A stretch of 45,129 nucleotides of DNA, taken from Burkholderiaceae bacterium. Its GTDB lineage: Bacteria; Pseudomonadota; Gammaproteobacteria; Burkholderiales; Burkholderiaceae_A. The notes beneath the pieces were generated by a model. The model was given only the letters and a program-made list of their open reading frames with translations, had not been told where the DNA came from and did not search any database. Of the stretch, positions 18,752 to 27,506 are shown piece by piece. The stretch is from positions 1-45,129 of the forward strand of contig VERJ01000011.1 of the NCBI GenBank assembly GCA_018882795.1, written 5' to 3'. Positions within the stretch are counted from its first letter, which is position 1, and every line of letters starts with the position of its first letter. A program made the translations under genes and the position numbers.

Positions 18752-19073
18752 AAAGCTTGGGGCAGAGTGCTAGGGGCAACTGAATCGATGGCTCGGTGCC
18801 TAGCCTCGGGTCGCTTCTGGTTGTTCGAGGGCTCGGGGCCTAGCGCTGGGGGCTTTCTCTCGTCGCGGTCGCAAAACGTAAATCGAAAAGCGTTTTGCTC
18901 CGACGCTCCTCGAGTAAATCCCCCAACGCTCTCCCCTCGGGTAATCGAACGTTACGGTCAATGAACACGACCGGAGAGCGTCGGGATTTCGAACCGGCGA
19001 ACGCTTGCAGCCGGGCGAAACCCGGCGCTAGGACGGGAGCCCTGAGATAACACGAGGCTAGAACCCAAGCTTT
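18752..19073. repeat. 322-bp intergenic element of nested inverted repeats (element A)
   Basis: This fills nearly the whole 350-base gap between the convergent galU and glnD and has no convincing coding content. Four outer arms pair in strictly nested order: 18752-18761 with 19064-19073 (AAAGCTTGGG, 10 bp perfect), 18800-18808 with 19053-19061 (CTAGCCTCG, 9 bp perfect), 18828-18834 with 19037-19043 (AGGGCTC, 7 bp perfect), and 18839-18850 with 19021-19032 (12 bp, one G-T). Inside are a hairpin 18871-18878/18891-18898 (GCAAAACG, 8 bp) and a long stem 18916-18934/18973-18989 (16 pairs, one internal loop). Two left arms belong to a direct repeat, 18790-18810 and 18830-18850 (17 of 21 identical, 40 bases apart). 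It looks like a folded RNA or a small non-autonomous mobile element; I recognise no known family. Confidence 0.75.
18964..19041. repeat. 78-bp dispersed repeat core, copy A
   Basis: Identical at 75 of 78 positions to 41429-41506, with no gaps. The differences are at the 9th base and at two bases near the end (ACG against CCA context). The core has two local hairpins: AGCGTCGG / CCGG-CGAA-CGCT (18977-18984 with 18994-19005, a four-base bulge) and GCCGGG-CGAAA-CCCGGC (19010-19026). The second competes with the long-range 12-bp stem of element A, so alternative folds are possible. Confidence 0.85.
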
Positions 19074-19085
19074 CGTCTACCAGTT

Positions 19086-21728
19086 CTACGCTGCAATTGC
19101 CTTCAACAGATCCGCCTCCAGCGCAATCTGCTCCTTGCCCTCGGCCAGCGATTCGCCTTGAATCAGAAACACATCTTCCGCCCGCTCACCGAGTGTCATG
19201 ATCCTTGCCGTCTGGAGCCGCACGCCATGCGCGGACAATGTTTTGGCAATTGAATACAGCAGTCCCGTGCGGTCGGCGGCGGTGACATTGAGCACGTAAT
19301 ACAGGCCCCGCGAATCCGGCTGCAGATCAATGCGTGGTGGAATCGGAAAATATTTGGATTGCCGTGACTGACGGCCGCGGATCGGTGCTGGTAGCGGGTT
19401 TCGATCGGCCAGGGTGCTGGAAAGACTGGCCTCAATGATCGTCGCCATTTCGCGCTGGTGTCCGCCTAGGGCCTGGGGCTCCACCACAAAAGTGTCCATT
19501 GCATAGCCATCGAACGTGGTGTGAATCTTTGCATCCAGAATGCTGATGTTCTGTGCATCAAAGTAGGCACAGATGCGCGCAAAAAGATCTTCCTCATCGC
19601 GCTGATACACCACCACCTGCAGGCCGGTCTCATCTGGTGAGCGACGGGCGATCACAATCGGAGTCGGCTCTTGCGAGCGCCACGCGATCAATCGTGCATG
19701 CCACTCAATCTCACTGGCCTCGTGCCGCAGAAAATACTGTAATTCCAGCGTCTTCCAGAAGGCGTGCGCGGCGGACGGGTCTTTGCCGTGAAGCCGCAGC
19801 AGTCGCTCGGCCTCGTTTGTTTTCAGCTGATAGGCAGTCTGTGGTGAGGCCTGCGGGTGCTTGGATGATGAAACTCCAGGTCCAGCCATTAAGGCAAGCG
19901 TGCGGTGGTAGAGCTCCTCCAAGAGCCGTGCCTTCCAGTTGCTCCAGGCTTTGGGGCTTGTGCCGCGGATATCGGCAACGGTCAACAGATACAGTGCAGT
20001 GAGCCGCTGTGGCGTGCGCACGATCTTGCGAAACGAGGCGATGGTCTCGGGATCTGCCAAGTCCTGCTTCTGCGCGACCTGGGACATGGTGAGGTGATGC
20101 TCCACCAGAAATGCCAATAGGGCAGTCGTCTCCCGCTCTAATCCATAGTCCCGGGAAAAACGCCGCACTTCCAGCTTGCCCAGTGCTGAATGGTCACCGC
20201 CGCGGCCTTTGGCAATGTCGTGAAACAGCGCTGCGACATAGAGTATCCAGGGCGATTGAAACTCGGCCATGAGTCGGCTGCACAATGGAAACTCATGGGC
20301 ATGTTCATCCATGGTGAGGCGTCGCAGATTACGAATCACCTGCAGGATGTGCTGATCGACCGTGTAGACATGAAACAAGTCGTGCTGCATTTGGCCGACG
20401 ATTTTGCGAAACACAGGCAGCATGCGGCCCAGAATGCCTAGGTTATTCATCAGCCGAAGGCCATGCACGATGCCTCGGGGCTGCTGGAGAATGCTCAGAA
20501 ATAGTGCCCGGTTTGCTGGGCTCCGTCGAAATTCAGCATCGATTAAATCTCGGTGATTCCAGAGCGAGCGCAGCGTGCGGGCGGACATGCCGCGCAGCTC
20601 CGGATGTTGTTGCATGAGCAAAAATGCCCGAAGCATGGCAGCGGGTTCTGATTGGAATAAGCCCTCATCCCGAACCTCCAGCAGGCCATAAACTTCATCG
20701 AAGTCGTCATCAATTTGACGGGCCTGGCGGGCGGTGGGCAGTTGTTCGGATGGGAATAACCGCGGCTCAAAATTCGCCAGCAACATTGAGCTGATCTGCA
20801 GAATGGCTTTGGCCGCGCGGTAATAGCGCTGCATCAGAACCTCGCTGGCCCGCCGTGTGCCGCGCGCCGAAATACCGAGTCTTTGCGCAACCTCGGTCTG
20901 AAGATCAAACACAAGCCGATCTTCTCGACGGCCCGCCGCAAGATGTAGATGACCGCGGATCAGGTGCAGGAGTCGTTGGGCGCGCTGCAGCTCTGTGGCC
21001 TCCCGATCTGTGATCAGACCATCCCTAGCCAGGTCATCCCAACGATGACCCAAGCCGAAGGCACGGGTCACCCAACGCAGCACCTGAAGATCACGCAGTC
21101 CGCCGGGGCTTTCTTTGCAGTTGGGCTCAAGGCTATAGGGCGAGTCCTGATGGCGGCCATGACGCTGCTGCATCTCTAGCAGCTTGCCTTGCGCAAAATC
21201 CTTGACATCAATGGCTTCGAACCAGGATTTTTCCAGCTGACGATGCAGGGTGCGTGGTCCGCAGATCCATCGTGACTCCAGAAGCGCCGAGGCAATGGTG
21301 AGATCGTCCTGAGCCTGAGCGATGCACTCTGAAACTGAACGGATGCTATGGCCGGCATCCAGTCCGATATCCCAGAAAGCAGTGACCAGCCGCTCAGCTG
21401 CAGGCCTTATGGCCTCTTCGGAGTAGCCTTCGGGCATCAGAATCAACAAGTCGACATCGGAGTAGGGGGCGAGGGCGCCTCTGCCATAGCCGCCCACCGC
21501 AACCAAGGCCGCTCCGGGAATGCCAAGATGTCGCCACAGGTCCATAAGCACAGCATCCACATCCCGCGCGAGTCGGCGCATCGTACTCAGGGGATGGACC
21601 CTTGGTGTCCAGCGCTGGGCGTTGTTGGCTCGCGCCTCGCGCAGCGATTCTTTCAGCGCCTCCAGGGTGCCAAATGCTGGCGTGTTACCTGAGTCCGCCA
21701 GCTTAGCTGGGGTTGGCGCTGCGCTCAC
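19086..21728 (-). CDS. glnD: Bifunctional uridylyltransferase/uridylyl-removing enzyme GlnD
   Basis: Senses glutamine and adds or removes UMP on PII proteins (GlnB/GlnK), controlling glutamine synthetase and nitrogen genes. The 880 residues contain the nucleotidyltransferase motif GGYGRG (79-84) with Asp91/Asp93 in SDVDLL, the HD hydrolase motif with His503-Asp504 in ALFHDIAKGRGGDHS, and two C-terminal ACT domains (about 690-755 and 805-870) for glutamine binding. The start is GTG at 21728, inside the last 26 bases of map, so the pair is probably translated from one message. The 3' end is 12 bases from the outer arm of the folded element. Confidence 0.96.
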   Translation of the reverse strand: MSAAPTPAKLADSGNTPAFGTLEALKESLREARANNAQRWTPRVHPLSTMRRLARDVDAVLMDLWRHLGIPGAALVAVGGYGRGALAPYSDVDLLILMPEGYSEEAIRPAAERLVTAFWDIGLDAGHSIRSVSECIAQAQDDLTIASALLESRWICGPRTLHRQLEKSWFEAIDVKDFAQGKLLEMQQRHGRHQDSPYSLEPNCKESPGGLRDLQVLRWVTRAFGLGHRWDDLARDGLITDREATELQRAQRLLHLIRGHLHLAAGRREDRLVFDLQTEVAQRLGISARGTRRASEVLMQRYYRAAKAILQISSMLLANFEPRLFPSEQLPTARQARQIDDDFDEVYGLLEVRDEGLFQSEPAAMLRAFLLMQQHPELRGMSARTLRSLWNHRDLIDAEFRRSPANRALFLSILQQPRGIVHGLRLMNNLGILGRMLPVFRKIVGQMQHDLFHVYTVDQHILQVIRNLRRLTMDEHAHEFPLCSRLMAEFQSPWILYVAALFHDIAKGRGGDHSALGKLEVRRFSRDYGLERETTALLAFLVEHHLTMSQVAQKQDLADPETIASFRKIVRTPQRLTALYLLTVADIRGTSPKAWSNWKARLLEELYHRTLALMAGPGVSSSKHPQASPQTAYQLKTNEAERLLRLHGKDPSAAHAFWKTLELQYFLRHEASEIEWHARLIAWRSQEPTPIVIARRSPDETGLQVVVYQRDEEDLFARICAYFDAQNISILDAKIHTTFDGYAMDTFVVEPQALGGHQREMATIIEASLSSTLADRNPLPAPIRGRQSRQSKYFPIPPRIDLQPDSRGLYYVLNVTAADRTGLLYSIAKTLSAHGVRLQTARIMTLGERAEDVFLIQGESLAEGKEQIALEADLLKAIAA

Positions 21729-22509
21729 GGTCCGGGCTGCCCTCGGAGAGCGTCAAGACTTCGACACCGGTTTCAGTAACCAGCACCGTATGCTCCCATT
21801 GGGCGGAGAGGCTGTGGTCCTTGGTGACAATCGTCCAACCGTCGGCCAATTCCTTGATTTCGGGCCGCCCCGCATTGATCATGGGCTCAATTGTGAACGT
21901 CATGCCGGCTTTCAGTTCAAGGCCGGTGCCCGCGCGCCCATAGTGCAGCACCTGGGGCTCTTCATGAAAACCACGGCCGATGCCGTGGCCACAGAACTCC
22001 CGCACTATCGAATAGCCTGCGCCCTCTGCCAGCCTCTGGATGGCCGCACCGATATCACCCAAACGTTTGCCCGGGGCGACTTGCTTGATGCCGGCCCACA
22101 TGGCCTCACGGGTGATCTCGCAGAGCCGCTTGGCGGCAATCGAGGCCTCGCCCACCAAAAACATGCGGCTCGTATCGCCGTGAAAGCCATCCTTGATCAC
22201 GGTGATGTCCAGATTCACGATATCCCCGGATTTCAGGACCCGATCCCCCGGCACTCCGTGGCAGACCTGGTGGTTAATCGAAGTGCAGATGGATTTTGGG
22301 TAGGGCTTATAGCCCGGCGGGCAGTAATTCAAGGGGGCGGGGATAGTGCCCTGCACACTGACCATGTAGTCGTGGCAGAGCTGGTCAAGCTCCCCCGTGG
22401 TGATGCCGGGCGTGACGAAGGGGGTGATGTAATCCAGCACCTCGGAGGCCAGGCGGCCAGCAACCCTCATCGCAGCGATTTCAGGGCCAGATTTGAGTTG
22501 TATGGGCAT
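21703..22509 (-). CDS. map: Methionine aminopeptidase, type I
   Basis: Removes the initiator methionine from new proteins. The 268 residues carry type I motifs: the start IQLKSGPEIAAMRVAGRLA, CHGVPGDRVLKSGDIVNLD with the two metal Asp in NLDITVIKDGFHGDTS, HGIGRGFHEEP with metal His, and FTIEPM with metal Glu. It lacks the N-terminal zinc-finger extension of some types. It is divergent from rpsB, the common arrangement in proteobacteria, and overlaps the 5' end of glnD by 26 bases. There is no clear Shine-Dalgarno sequence before its ATG. Confidence 0.96.
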   Translation of the reverse strand: MPIQLKSGPEIAAMRVAGRLASEVLDYITPFVTPGITTGELDQLCHDYMVSVQGTIPAPLNYCPPGYKPYPKSICTSINHQVCHGVPGDRVLKSGDIVNLDITVIKDGFHGDTSRMFLVGEASIAAKRLCEITREAMWAGIKQVAPGKRLGDIGAAIQRLAEGAGYSIVREFCGHGIGRGFHEEPQVLHYGRAGTGLELKAGMTFTIEPMINAGRPEIKELADGWTIVTKDHSLSAQWEHTVLVTETGVEVLTLSEGSPDRERSANPS

Positions 22510-22709
22510 AAGAGGTTACAATCTTTGGTTGCCGGAACCTGTTGATTATCAAGGTGTTTTCGGCTGTGTGGGCGCTCATTGTGCCTGATTTTTAACCCAA
22601 AGCATTCGAGGCAGGGGTGTTCGTGTGGGCTTTTGGCGATATCGATTCGCCTTTCGCAACCCGCCCGGACTCTGTCGAATGCCGAGTCAAACCCTTGCAA
22701 GGAGAAAAC
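22510..22709 (+). promoter_or_regulatory. Intergenic map/rpsB region, candidate rpsB leader
   Basis: 200 bases between divergent map and rpsB with no gene. Two short hairpins lie near the rpsB end: GGCGA-tatcgat-TCGCC (22635-22651) and GACTC...GAGTC (22668-22688), then AAGGAG (22699-22704) and the ATG. The known rpsB leader of gammaproteobacteria is an S2 feedback site; a similar role here is only a guess. I find no convincing promoter hexamers for either gene. Confidence 0.3.
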
Positions 22710-23462
22710 ATGTCGGTATCAATGCGTGAAATGCTGGAGGCAGGTGTCCATTTCGGTCACCAAACCCGCTTCTGGAACCCCAAGATGGCCCCCTTCATTT
22801 TTGGCCATCGCAACAAGATTCACATCATTAACCTTGAGCATACGGTCAGTCACCTTCAGGATGCGCTCAAGTTCATCAAGCAGCTCTCGCAGCGCCGCGG
22901 CACTGTGCTCTTTGTGGGCACCAAGCGCCAGTCGCGGGAAATCATTGCTGAAGAGGCCGCACGCGCCGGTCAGCCCTATGTTGACCAGCGTTGGCTGGGT
23001 GGCATGCTGACCAATTTCAAAACGGTGAAGACCTCGATTAAGCGTTTAAAAGATATGGAAACCACGGCAGCCGAGGGCGGCCTGGAGCGCATGAGCAAAA
23101 AAGAGGCGCTTTCTTTTGGACGGGAGCTGGATAAGCTGAATAAAACCCTGGGCGGCATAAAAGATATGGCTGGTCTGCCCGATGCTCTGTTTGTGGTGGA
23201 TGTGGGCTATCACAAGATCGCCATCCAAGAGGCCAACAAACTCGGCATCCCGGTGGTGGCCGTGGTCGATACCAATCACTCCCCCGATGGCGTGGACTAT
23301 GTCATCCCAGGCAACGACGATGCTAGCCGTGCGGTCAAGCTGTATGCCCGCGCCATGGCGGATGCGATCCTGGATGGTCGCGCGAACGCAGTAGCCGATG
23401 TGGTCGCTGCGATTCGCAGCGAGGGTGCTGAGGAATTCGTTGAGGTTGAGGAAGGGGCCTGA
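22710..23462 (+). CDS. rpsB: 30S ribosomal protein S2
   Basis: Component of the small ribosomal subunit needed for S1 binding. The 250-residue protein starts [26 protein letters not shown]..., and has the S2 signatures [43 protein letters not shown] and [33 protein letters not shown]. The start at 22710 is fixed by the AAGGAGAAA site; a longer reading frame running 31 codons upstream is not part of the family. First gene of the rpsB-tsf-pyrH-frr cassette. A folded intergenic element and a terminator follow, probably lowering tsf read-through. Confidence 0.98.
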   Translation: MSVSMREMLEAGVHFGHQTRFWNPKMAPFIFGHRNKIHIINLEHTVSHLQDALKFIKQLSQRRGTVLFVGTKRQSREIIAEEAARAGQPYVDQRWLGGMLTNFKTVKTSIKRLKDMETTAAEGGLERMSKKEALSFGRELDKLNKTLGGIKDMAGLPDALFVVDVGYHKIAIQEANKLGIPVVAVVDTNHSPDGVDYVIPGNDDASRAVKLYARAMADAILDGRANAVADVVAAIRSEGAEEFVEVEEGA

Positions 23463-23475
23463 TTGCCTCTGATCC

Positions 23476-23546
23476 TCGTCTTTGCGCGCTGAGCGAAGTA
23501 CAGAAATGAATGTACACGTCGCCTTTCAGGCGACTCGCAATGACGA
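23476..23546. repeat. Three-way-junction inverted-repeat element between rpsB and tsf
   Basis: An outer stem of 11 pairs with one mismatch (TCGTCTTTGCG 23476-23486 with CGCAATGACGA 23536-23546) encloses two perfect inner hairpins: GTACA-gaaatgaa-TGTAC (23498-23515) and GTCGCC-tttca-GGCGAC (23518-23534). The right arm resembles the CGTCATTGCGAG-type palindromic repeats found between genes in several bacteria (from memory). It lies 14 bases after the rpsB stop and directly before a terminator. It is unrelated to elements A and B. Confidence 0.7.
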
Positions 23547-23550
23547 TGAA

Positions 23551-23581
23551 GGGGCCGGTCTCAATGAGCGGCCCTTTTTTT
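23551..23581 (+). terminator. Rho-independent terminator/attenuator between rpsB and tsf
   Basis: GGGCCG (23552-23557) pairs with CGGCCC (23569-23574); inside, CTC-AAT-GAG (23560-23568) extends the stem after a two-base bulge; seven T residues follow (23575-23581). Being inside the cassette, it is likely to reduce rather than abolish transcription of tsf. No separate tsf promoter is evident in the 29 bases between it and the tsf start. Confidence 0.8.
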
Positions 23582-23610
23582 GAAATGAATTTTTGAATCA
23601 GGAGAACAAA

Positions 23611-24501
23611 ATGGCGGAAATTACCGCAGGCATGGTGAAGGAGCTGCGTGAGAAGACCGATGCTCCCATGATGGAATGCAAAAAGGCGCTGACCGAAGCT
23701 GGCGGTGACATGGCGAAGGCAGAGGAGCTGCTGCGCGTGAAATTGGGCAGCAAGGCCAGCAAAGCCGCCTCCCGTGTGACCGCAGAGGGCATCGTTTCGG
23801 TCTATGTGGCGGGTAATCAGGCCGCTATGGTCGAGGTCAATTGCGAGACTGATTTTGTTGCCAAGAATGATGATTTCCTGGCGTTTTCCAACGATGTTGC
23901 CAAGCTGATTTGTGCCGGCGGCGTTGCTGATGTTGGTGCGCTGTCTGATAAGCCACTAGCCGGCGGCACGGTGGAATCGGTGCGGACCGCCTTGGTGGGC
24001 AAGATTGGAGAAAATATCTCCGTGCGCCGTTTCTGTGCTGTCCAGGCAAAGGGAAAAATTTATTCGTACATCCACGGTGGCGCCAAGATCGGTGTGCTGG
24101 TGGATCTGGTGGGGGGTGATGAGCAGCTTGGCCGTGATCTGGCCATGCATATTGCTGCATCCAAGCCCAAGTCGTTGGATGCCTCAGGTGTCGATGCCGC
24201 GCTGATTGAGACTGAGCGTCGTATCGCTACCGAAAAGGCCGCCGAGTCCGGTAAGCCGGCTGATATCGTGGCCAAAATGGTCGAGGGCACGGTGCAGAAA
24301 TTCCTGAAGGAAGTCACCCTGTTGGGCCAGGTCTTCGTAAAGGCCGAAGATGGCAAGCAGACCATTGAGCAGCTGCTCAAGGCCAGGGGTGCATCGATCG
24401 CATCGTTTACGCTTTACATCGTGGGCGAGGGCATCGAGAGACGCACAGATGATTTCGCTGCCGAGGTCGCAGCACAGGTGGCCGCCGCACGCGCAGCCTG
24501 A
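23611..24501 (+). CDS. tsf: Elongation factor Ts
   Basis: Guanine nucleotide exchange factor that recycles EF-Tu-GDP. The 296 residues start [20 protein letters not shown] (N-terminal UBA-like domain with [15 protein letters not shown]), then the core with [16 protein letters not shown], the EF-Tu-contacting motif, and the C-terminal coiled region. The start at 23611 is set by AGGAG at 23600-23604; six in-frame codons upstream are excluded. It is followed by pyrH after one base. Expression is probably modulated by the terminator upstream. Confidence 0.97.
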   Translation: MAEITAGMVKELREKTDAPMMECKKALTEAGGDMAKAEELLRVKLGSKASKAASRVTAEGIVSVYVAGNQAAMVEVNCETDFVAKNDDFLAFSNDVAKLICAGGVADVGALSDKPLAGGTVESVRTALVGKIGENISVRRFCAVQAKGKIYSYIHGGAKIGVLVDLVGGDEQLGRDLAMHIAASKPKSLDASGVDAALIETERRIATEKAAESGKPADIVAKMVEGTVQKFLKEVTLLGQVFVKAEDGKQTIEQLLKARGASIASFTLYIVGEGIERRTDDFAAEVAAQVAAARAA

Positions 24502-24502
24502 T

Positions 24503-25213
24503 ATGGCGATCAGCAAACGTATTCTTCTGAAGCTTTCGGGTGAGGCCCTGATGGGCAGCGATCCCTATGGCATCAATCGTGAAACGATCGATGGCATTGT
24601 GAAGGAAATTGCCCAGGTCACCGCTCTTGGCGTTGAGGTTGCAGTAGTGATCGGTGGCGGCAACATCTTTCGCGGGGTCGCACTCGGGGCATCGGGTATG
24701 GATCGGGCTACGGCCGACTACATGGGCATGATTGCTACCGTCATGAATGCGCTCGCCCTCCAAGATGCCATGCGACGCGCAGGCCTGACTGCAAGGGTCC
24801 AGTCGGCCTTGCGCATTGATCAGGTCGTAGAGCCCTATATCCGACCGAAGGCAATCCGTTACCTGGAAGAGGGCAAGACCCTGGTATTTGCAGCGGGCAC
24901 CGGCAATCCTTTTTTCACCACGGACACGGCCGCCGCGCTACGCGGTGCGGAGATCGGTGCTGAAATTGTCTTGAAAGCGACCAAGGTCGATGGTGTGTAC
25001 AACACCGACCCGGTCAAGGATCCGAATGCCACCCGCTATGACTCGCTCAGCTTTGATGAGGCAATCTCGCGCAATTTGAAAGTGATGGATGCCACTGCTT
25101 TTGCCCTATGCCGAGACCAGAAATTGCCCATTCGTGTATTCAGCATTTTCAAACCTGGCGCCCTGGTCCGCATTGTTCGCGGTGAGCCAGAGGGCACACT
25201 GGTGCATGTCTAA
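24503..25213 (+). CDS. pyrH: UMP kinase PyrH
   Basis: Phosphorylates UMP to UDP in pyrimidine nucleotide synthesis; bacterial type, a hexamer activated by GTP. The 236-residue protein starts [19 protein letters not shown] and has [31 protein letters not shown] and [18 protein letters not shown], all diagnostic of the amino-acid-kinase fold of PyrH. The start at 24503, one base after the tsf stop, was chosen over a far-upstream in-frame start because of the family N-terminus. No clear Shine-Dalgarno is present, suggesting coupling to tsf translation. Confidence 0.97.
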   Translation: MAISKRILLKLSGEALMGSDPYGINRETIDGIVKEIAQVTALGVEVAVVIGGGNIFRGVALGASGMDRATADYMGMIATVMNALALQDAMRRAGLTARVQSALRIDQVVEPYIRPKAIRYLEEGKTLVFAAGTGNPFFTTDTAAALRGAEIGAEIVLKATKVDGVYNTDPVKDPNATRYDSLSFDEAISRNLKVMDATAFALCRDQKLPIRVFSIFKPGALVRIVRGEPEGTLVHV

Positions 25214-25249
25214 CCTAATCATGATTGAACGCGCTGACAGAAGACCGAC

Positions 25250-25813
25250 ATGAAGACTCTGCAAGAAGTTCGCTCCAATGCCGATCAAAAGATGGGCCGA
25301 AGCATTGAGAATCTGAAAACCAATTTGGCGAAGGTCCGCACCGGCCGGGCCCACACAGGCCTGATGGACCACATCCAGGTCGACTATTACGGCAATCCCA
25401 CGCCATTGAATCAGGTGGCCAATGTCACGCTGATCGATAGCAGAACCATTGGCGTTCAGCCCTGGGAAAAGAAGATGGTGGCGGTTGTTGAAAAGGCGAT
25501 TCGCGAGTCGGATCTGGGCCTGAATCCTGCCACCTCGGGGGATCTGATTCGTGTTCCCATGCCGGCATTGACCGAGGAGCGGCGCCGGGAGCTCACCAAG
25601 GTGATCAAGCACGAGGGGGAAGAGACCAAGATTGCCGTGCGCAATATTCGCCGGGACGCCAATGAATCCCTGAAAAAAATGGTCAAAGAAAAACTTATTT
25701 CTGAAGACGATGAGCGTCGCGGTCAAGACGACACCCAGAAACTAACCGACAAATATATTGCAGATATCGATAAACTCCTTGTTCAGAAGGAGTCCGAAAT
25801 CATGACGGTCTAG
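25250..25813 (+). CDS. frr: Ribosome recycling factor
   Basis: Splits the post-termination ribosome with EF-G. The 187 residues contain the three-helix bundle and the inserted beta domain: [58 protein letters not shown] and [10 protein letters not shown]. It is 36 bases downstream of pyrH in the standard rpsB-tsf-pyrH-frr-uppS order. Confidence 0.97.
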   Translation: MKTLQEVRSNADQKMGRSIENLKTNLAKVRTGRAHTGLMDHIQVDYYGNPTPLNQVANVTLIDSRTIGVQPWEKKMVAVVEKAIRESDLGLNPATSGDLIRVPMPALTEERRRELTKVIKHEGEETKIAVRNIRRDANESLKKMVKEKLISEDDERRGQDDTQKLTDKYIADIDKLLVQKESEIMTV

Positions 25814-25835
25814 TTGCCGCCTGATCAACAATCTT

Positions 25836-26621
25836 ATGATCGACCCACAGACGCAGAGCTCCACCCTGATCATCCCGGCAGTCCACGAGGTGCCCCAGCA
25901 CATCGCGATGATCATGGACGGCAATGGCCGCTGGGCCAATGCCCGGCATCTGCCCCGCGTGGTCGGCCATGAGCGTGGCGTGGCCGCGCTCCGCCAGGTG
26001 GTCGAGGCCTGCATGCGTCGGGGCGTGCGTTATCTCACTGTTTTTGCCTTCAGTTCCGAGAACTGGCGCAGGCCGGAGGATGAGGTTTCCTTTCTGATGG
26101 GGCTATTCATTAAGGCACTTGAACGCGAGGTCCGGGATCTGAAAGCCAATGGTGTGCGGCTGCGCGTGATTGGTGATTTGTCCGCGTTCAGCAAGCGGCT
26201 GCGTGACACCATCAGTCGGGCGGAGCAGGCGACCGCGGAAAACGAGCAGTTTTATCTCACTGTTGCGGCCAATTACGGCGGTCGCTGGGACATTCTTCAG
26301 GCCACCCGCAAAATGCTGGATCAGCACCCAGAGCTCGCTGCCCCCGGCAGGCCAATCCCAGAGGAGCTGCTCTCGCCCCACCTGTCCATGAATTTTGCGC
26401 CCGAACCCGATCTATTTATTCGCACGGGCGGTGAAGAGCGCATCAGTAACTTTCTGCTCTGGCAGCTGGCGTATACAGAGTTTTATTTCACTGACTGCTT
26501 CTGGCCTGAATTTGATGATGTTCAGTTGGGGTTGGCCATCGCGTCCTATCAACAGCGTGAACGTCGATTTGGCAGAACATCGGCCCAGGTCGCCCAACAA
26601 TGCTCCGTACCCGTGTCCTGA
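25836..26621 (+). CDS. uppS: Undecaprenyl diphosphate synthase (cis-prenyltransferase)
   Basis: Builds the C55 lipid carrier for peptidoglycan and O-antigen from farnesyl diphosphate and isopentenyl diphosphate. The 261 residues have the catalytic motif [13 protein letters not shown] with Asp28, [25 protein letters not shown] and the C-terminal [20 protein letters not shown]. It carries a short N-terminal extension of about 20 residues. It overlaps cdsA by 22 bases, suggesting coupled translation. Confidence 0.97.
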   Translation: MIDPQTQSSTLIIPAVHEVPQHIAMIMDGNGRWANARHLPRVVGHERGVAALRQVVEACMRRGVRYLTVFAFSSENWRRPEDEVSFLMGLFIKALEREVRDLKANGVRLRVIGDLSAFSKRLRDTISRAEQATAENEQFYLTVAANYGGRWDILQATRKMLDQHPELAAPGRPIPEELLSPHLSMNFAPEPDLFIRTGGEERISNFLLWQLAYTEFYFTDCFWPEFDDVQLGLAIASYQQRERRFGRTSAQVAQQCSVPVS

Positions 26622-27475
26622 CGGCAGCGGTTCTTCTGATTCTGCTCGTTGGGGTAGCCCGCTGGGCGCCTCCTCGCGGCTTTGATCTGCTGCTCTTGAT
26701 CATCGTTTCCCTGGCGTTCTATGAATGGATGCGTCTTCTGAACACCGGGATGATCGCAAGTGTCGCTGCCGCAATCGGCTTTGCGCTCCTAGGCATCACT
26801 GGACTGACTACATTTCCCTCAGTGATCGCGGCAGCCCAGGGCATCGGTAGTGGCGTGCTGCCACTTTATCTCTTGGCCACAGTGATCTGGGTCATTGCCG
26901 TACCGATTGCATTGAATCGTTTCTCGGCGATTGGGGGAGAGCGGCTTGCGGGGCGGGCAGTCGCGTTCGCGCTTTGCTTGGCAACTTGGCTTGCGTTGAT
27001 TCAGGCCGATGGGTTGGGGAAGATTTTTTTATTGTCGGTCCTGCTCCTGGTCTGGGTTGCAGATACCGCTGCCTATTTCGCGGGCCGCGGCTTTGGGCGC
27101 AGAAAACTCGCGCCCTCCATCAGCCCGGGGAAAACGCTGGAGGGTGTGATCGGTGCGCTGGTGGGCAATCTGGTCCTGGCAGTGTTGGTCAGCCAGTTCG
27201 CGCTGATTGGCCCGGACAACCCCGCGGGTTCGGTATTTGCGCTGCTACAAAGTAGCCTGGGCTGGGGTTTTCTGATCGCCTTCGTGGTCATGATTACGCT
27301 GGTGAGTGTGATCGGTGATCTCTATGAGTCTTTGTTAAAACGTCTGAGGGGTGTGAAGGATTCAGGCCGGGTGTTGCCAGGCCATGGGGGCGTTTTGGAT
27401 AGGATTGACGCGCTGATAGCCGTATTTCCTGTGACAATGGGCGTTGTCAGTCTGGTCCAGTCGGGACTGCTCTAG
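26600..27475 (+). CDS. cdsA: Phosphatidate cytidylyltransferase CdsA
   Basis: Makes CDP-diacylglycerol from phosphatidate and CTP, the branch point of phospholipid synthesis, in the inner membrane. The 291 residues are mostly hydrophobic with about seven or eight transmembrane segments. The C-terminal signature [34 protein letters not shown] (starting near residue 235) contains the metal-binding Asp residues. The cytoplasmic segment [25 protein letters not shown] is also typical. The start overlaps the uppS 3' end by 22 bases. Dxr follows after 31 bases. Confidence 0.95.
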   Translation: MLRTRVLTAAVLLILLVGVARWAPPRGFDLLLLIIVSLAFYEWMRLLNTGMIASVAAAIGFALLGITGLTTFPSVIAAAQGIGSGVLPLYLLATVIWVIAVPIALNRFSAIGGERLAGRAVAFALCLATWLALIQADGLGKIFLLSVLLLVWVADTAAYFAGRGFGRRKLAPSISPGKTLEGVIGALVGNLVLAVLVSQFALIGPDNPAGSVFALLQSSLGWGFLIAFVVMITLVSVIGDLYESLLKRLRGVKDSGRVLPGHGGVLDRIDALIAVFPVTMGVVSLVQSGLL

Positions 27476-27506
27476 CACCTGCCAGCAGACATTGAAAGGG
27501 AGAGGA

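Noticed and set aside
18767-18964. Short open frame (65 codons) inside element A.
   Set aside because: Composition is unlike neighbouring genes, no Shine-Dalgarno, and the sequence is constrained by inverted repeats rather than by codons.
18973-18998. A tRNA T-arm look (reverse complement GGTTCGAAATCCCG followed by an acceptor-like CTCTCC) in the 78-bp core.
   Set aside because: The would-be T-stem does not pair and no D-arm or anticodon arm exists; it is not a tRNA or clear tRNA remnant.
18752-19073. Interpretation of element A as an integron attC site or CRISPR array.
   Set aside because: No integrase, no attC core motifs at the ends, and no regularly spaced identical repeats with unique spacers.
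21520-22545. A 341-codon open frame antisense to map and the start of glnD.
   Set aside because: Explained by codon bias of map; the product resembles no family.
22617-22709. N-terminal extension of ribosomal protein S2.
   Set aside because: The AAGGAGAAA site and the family N-terminus place the start at 22710.
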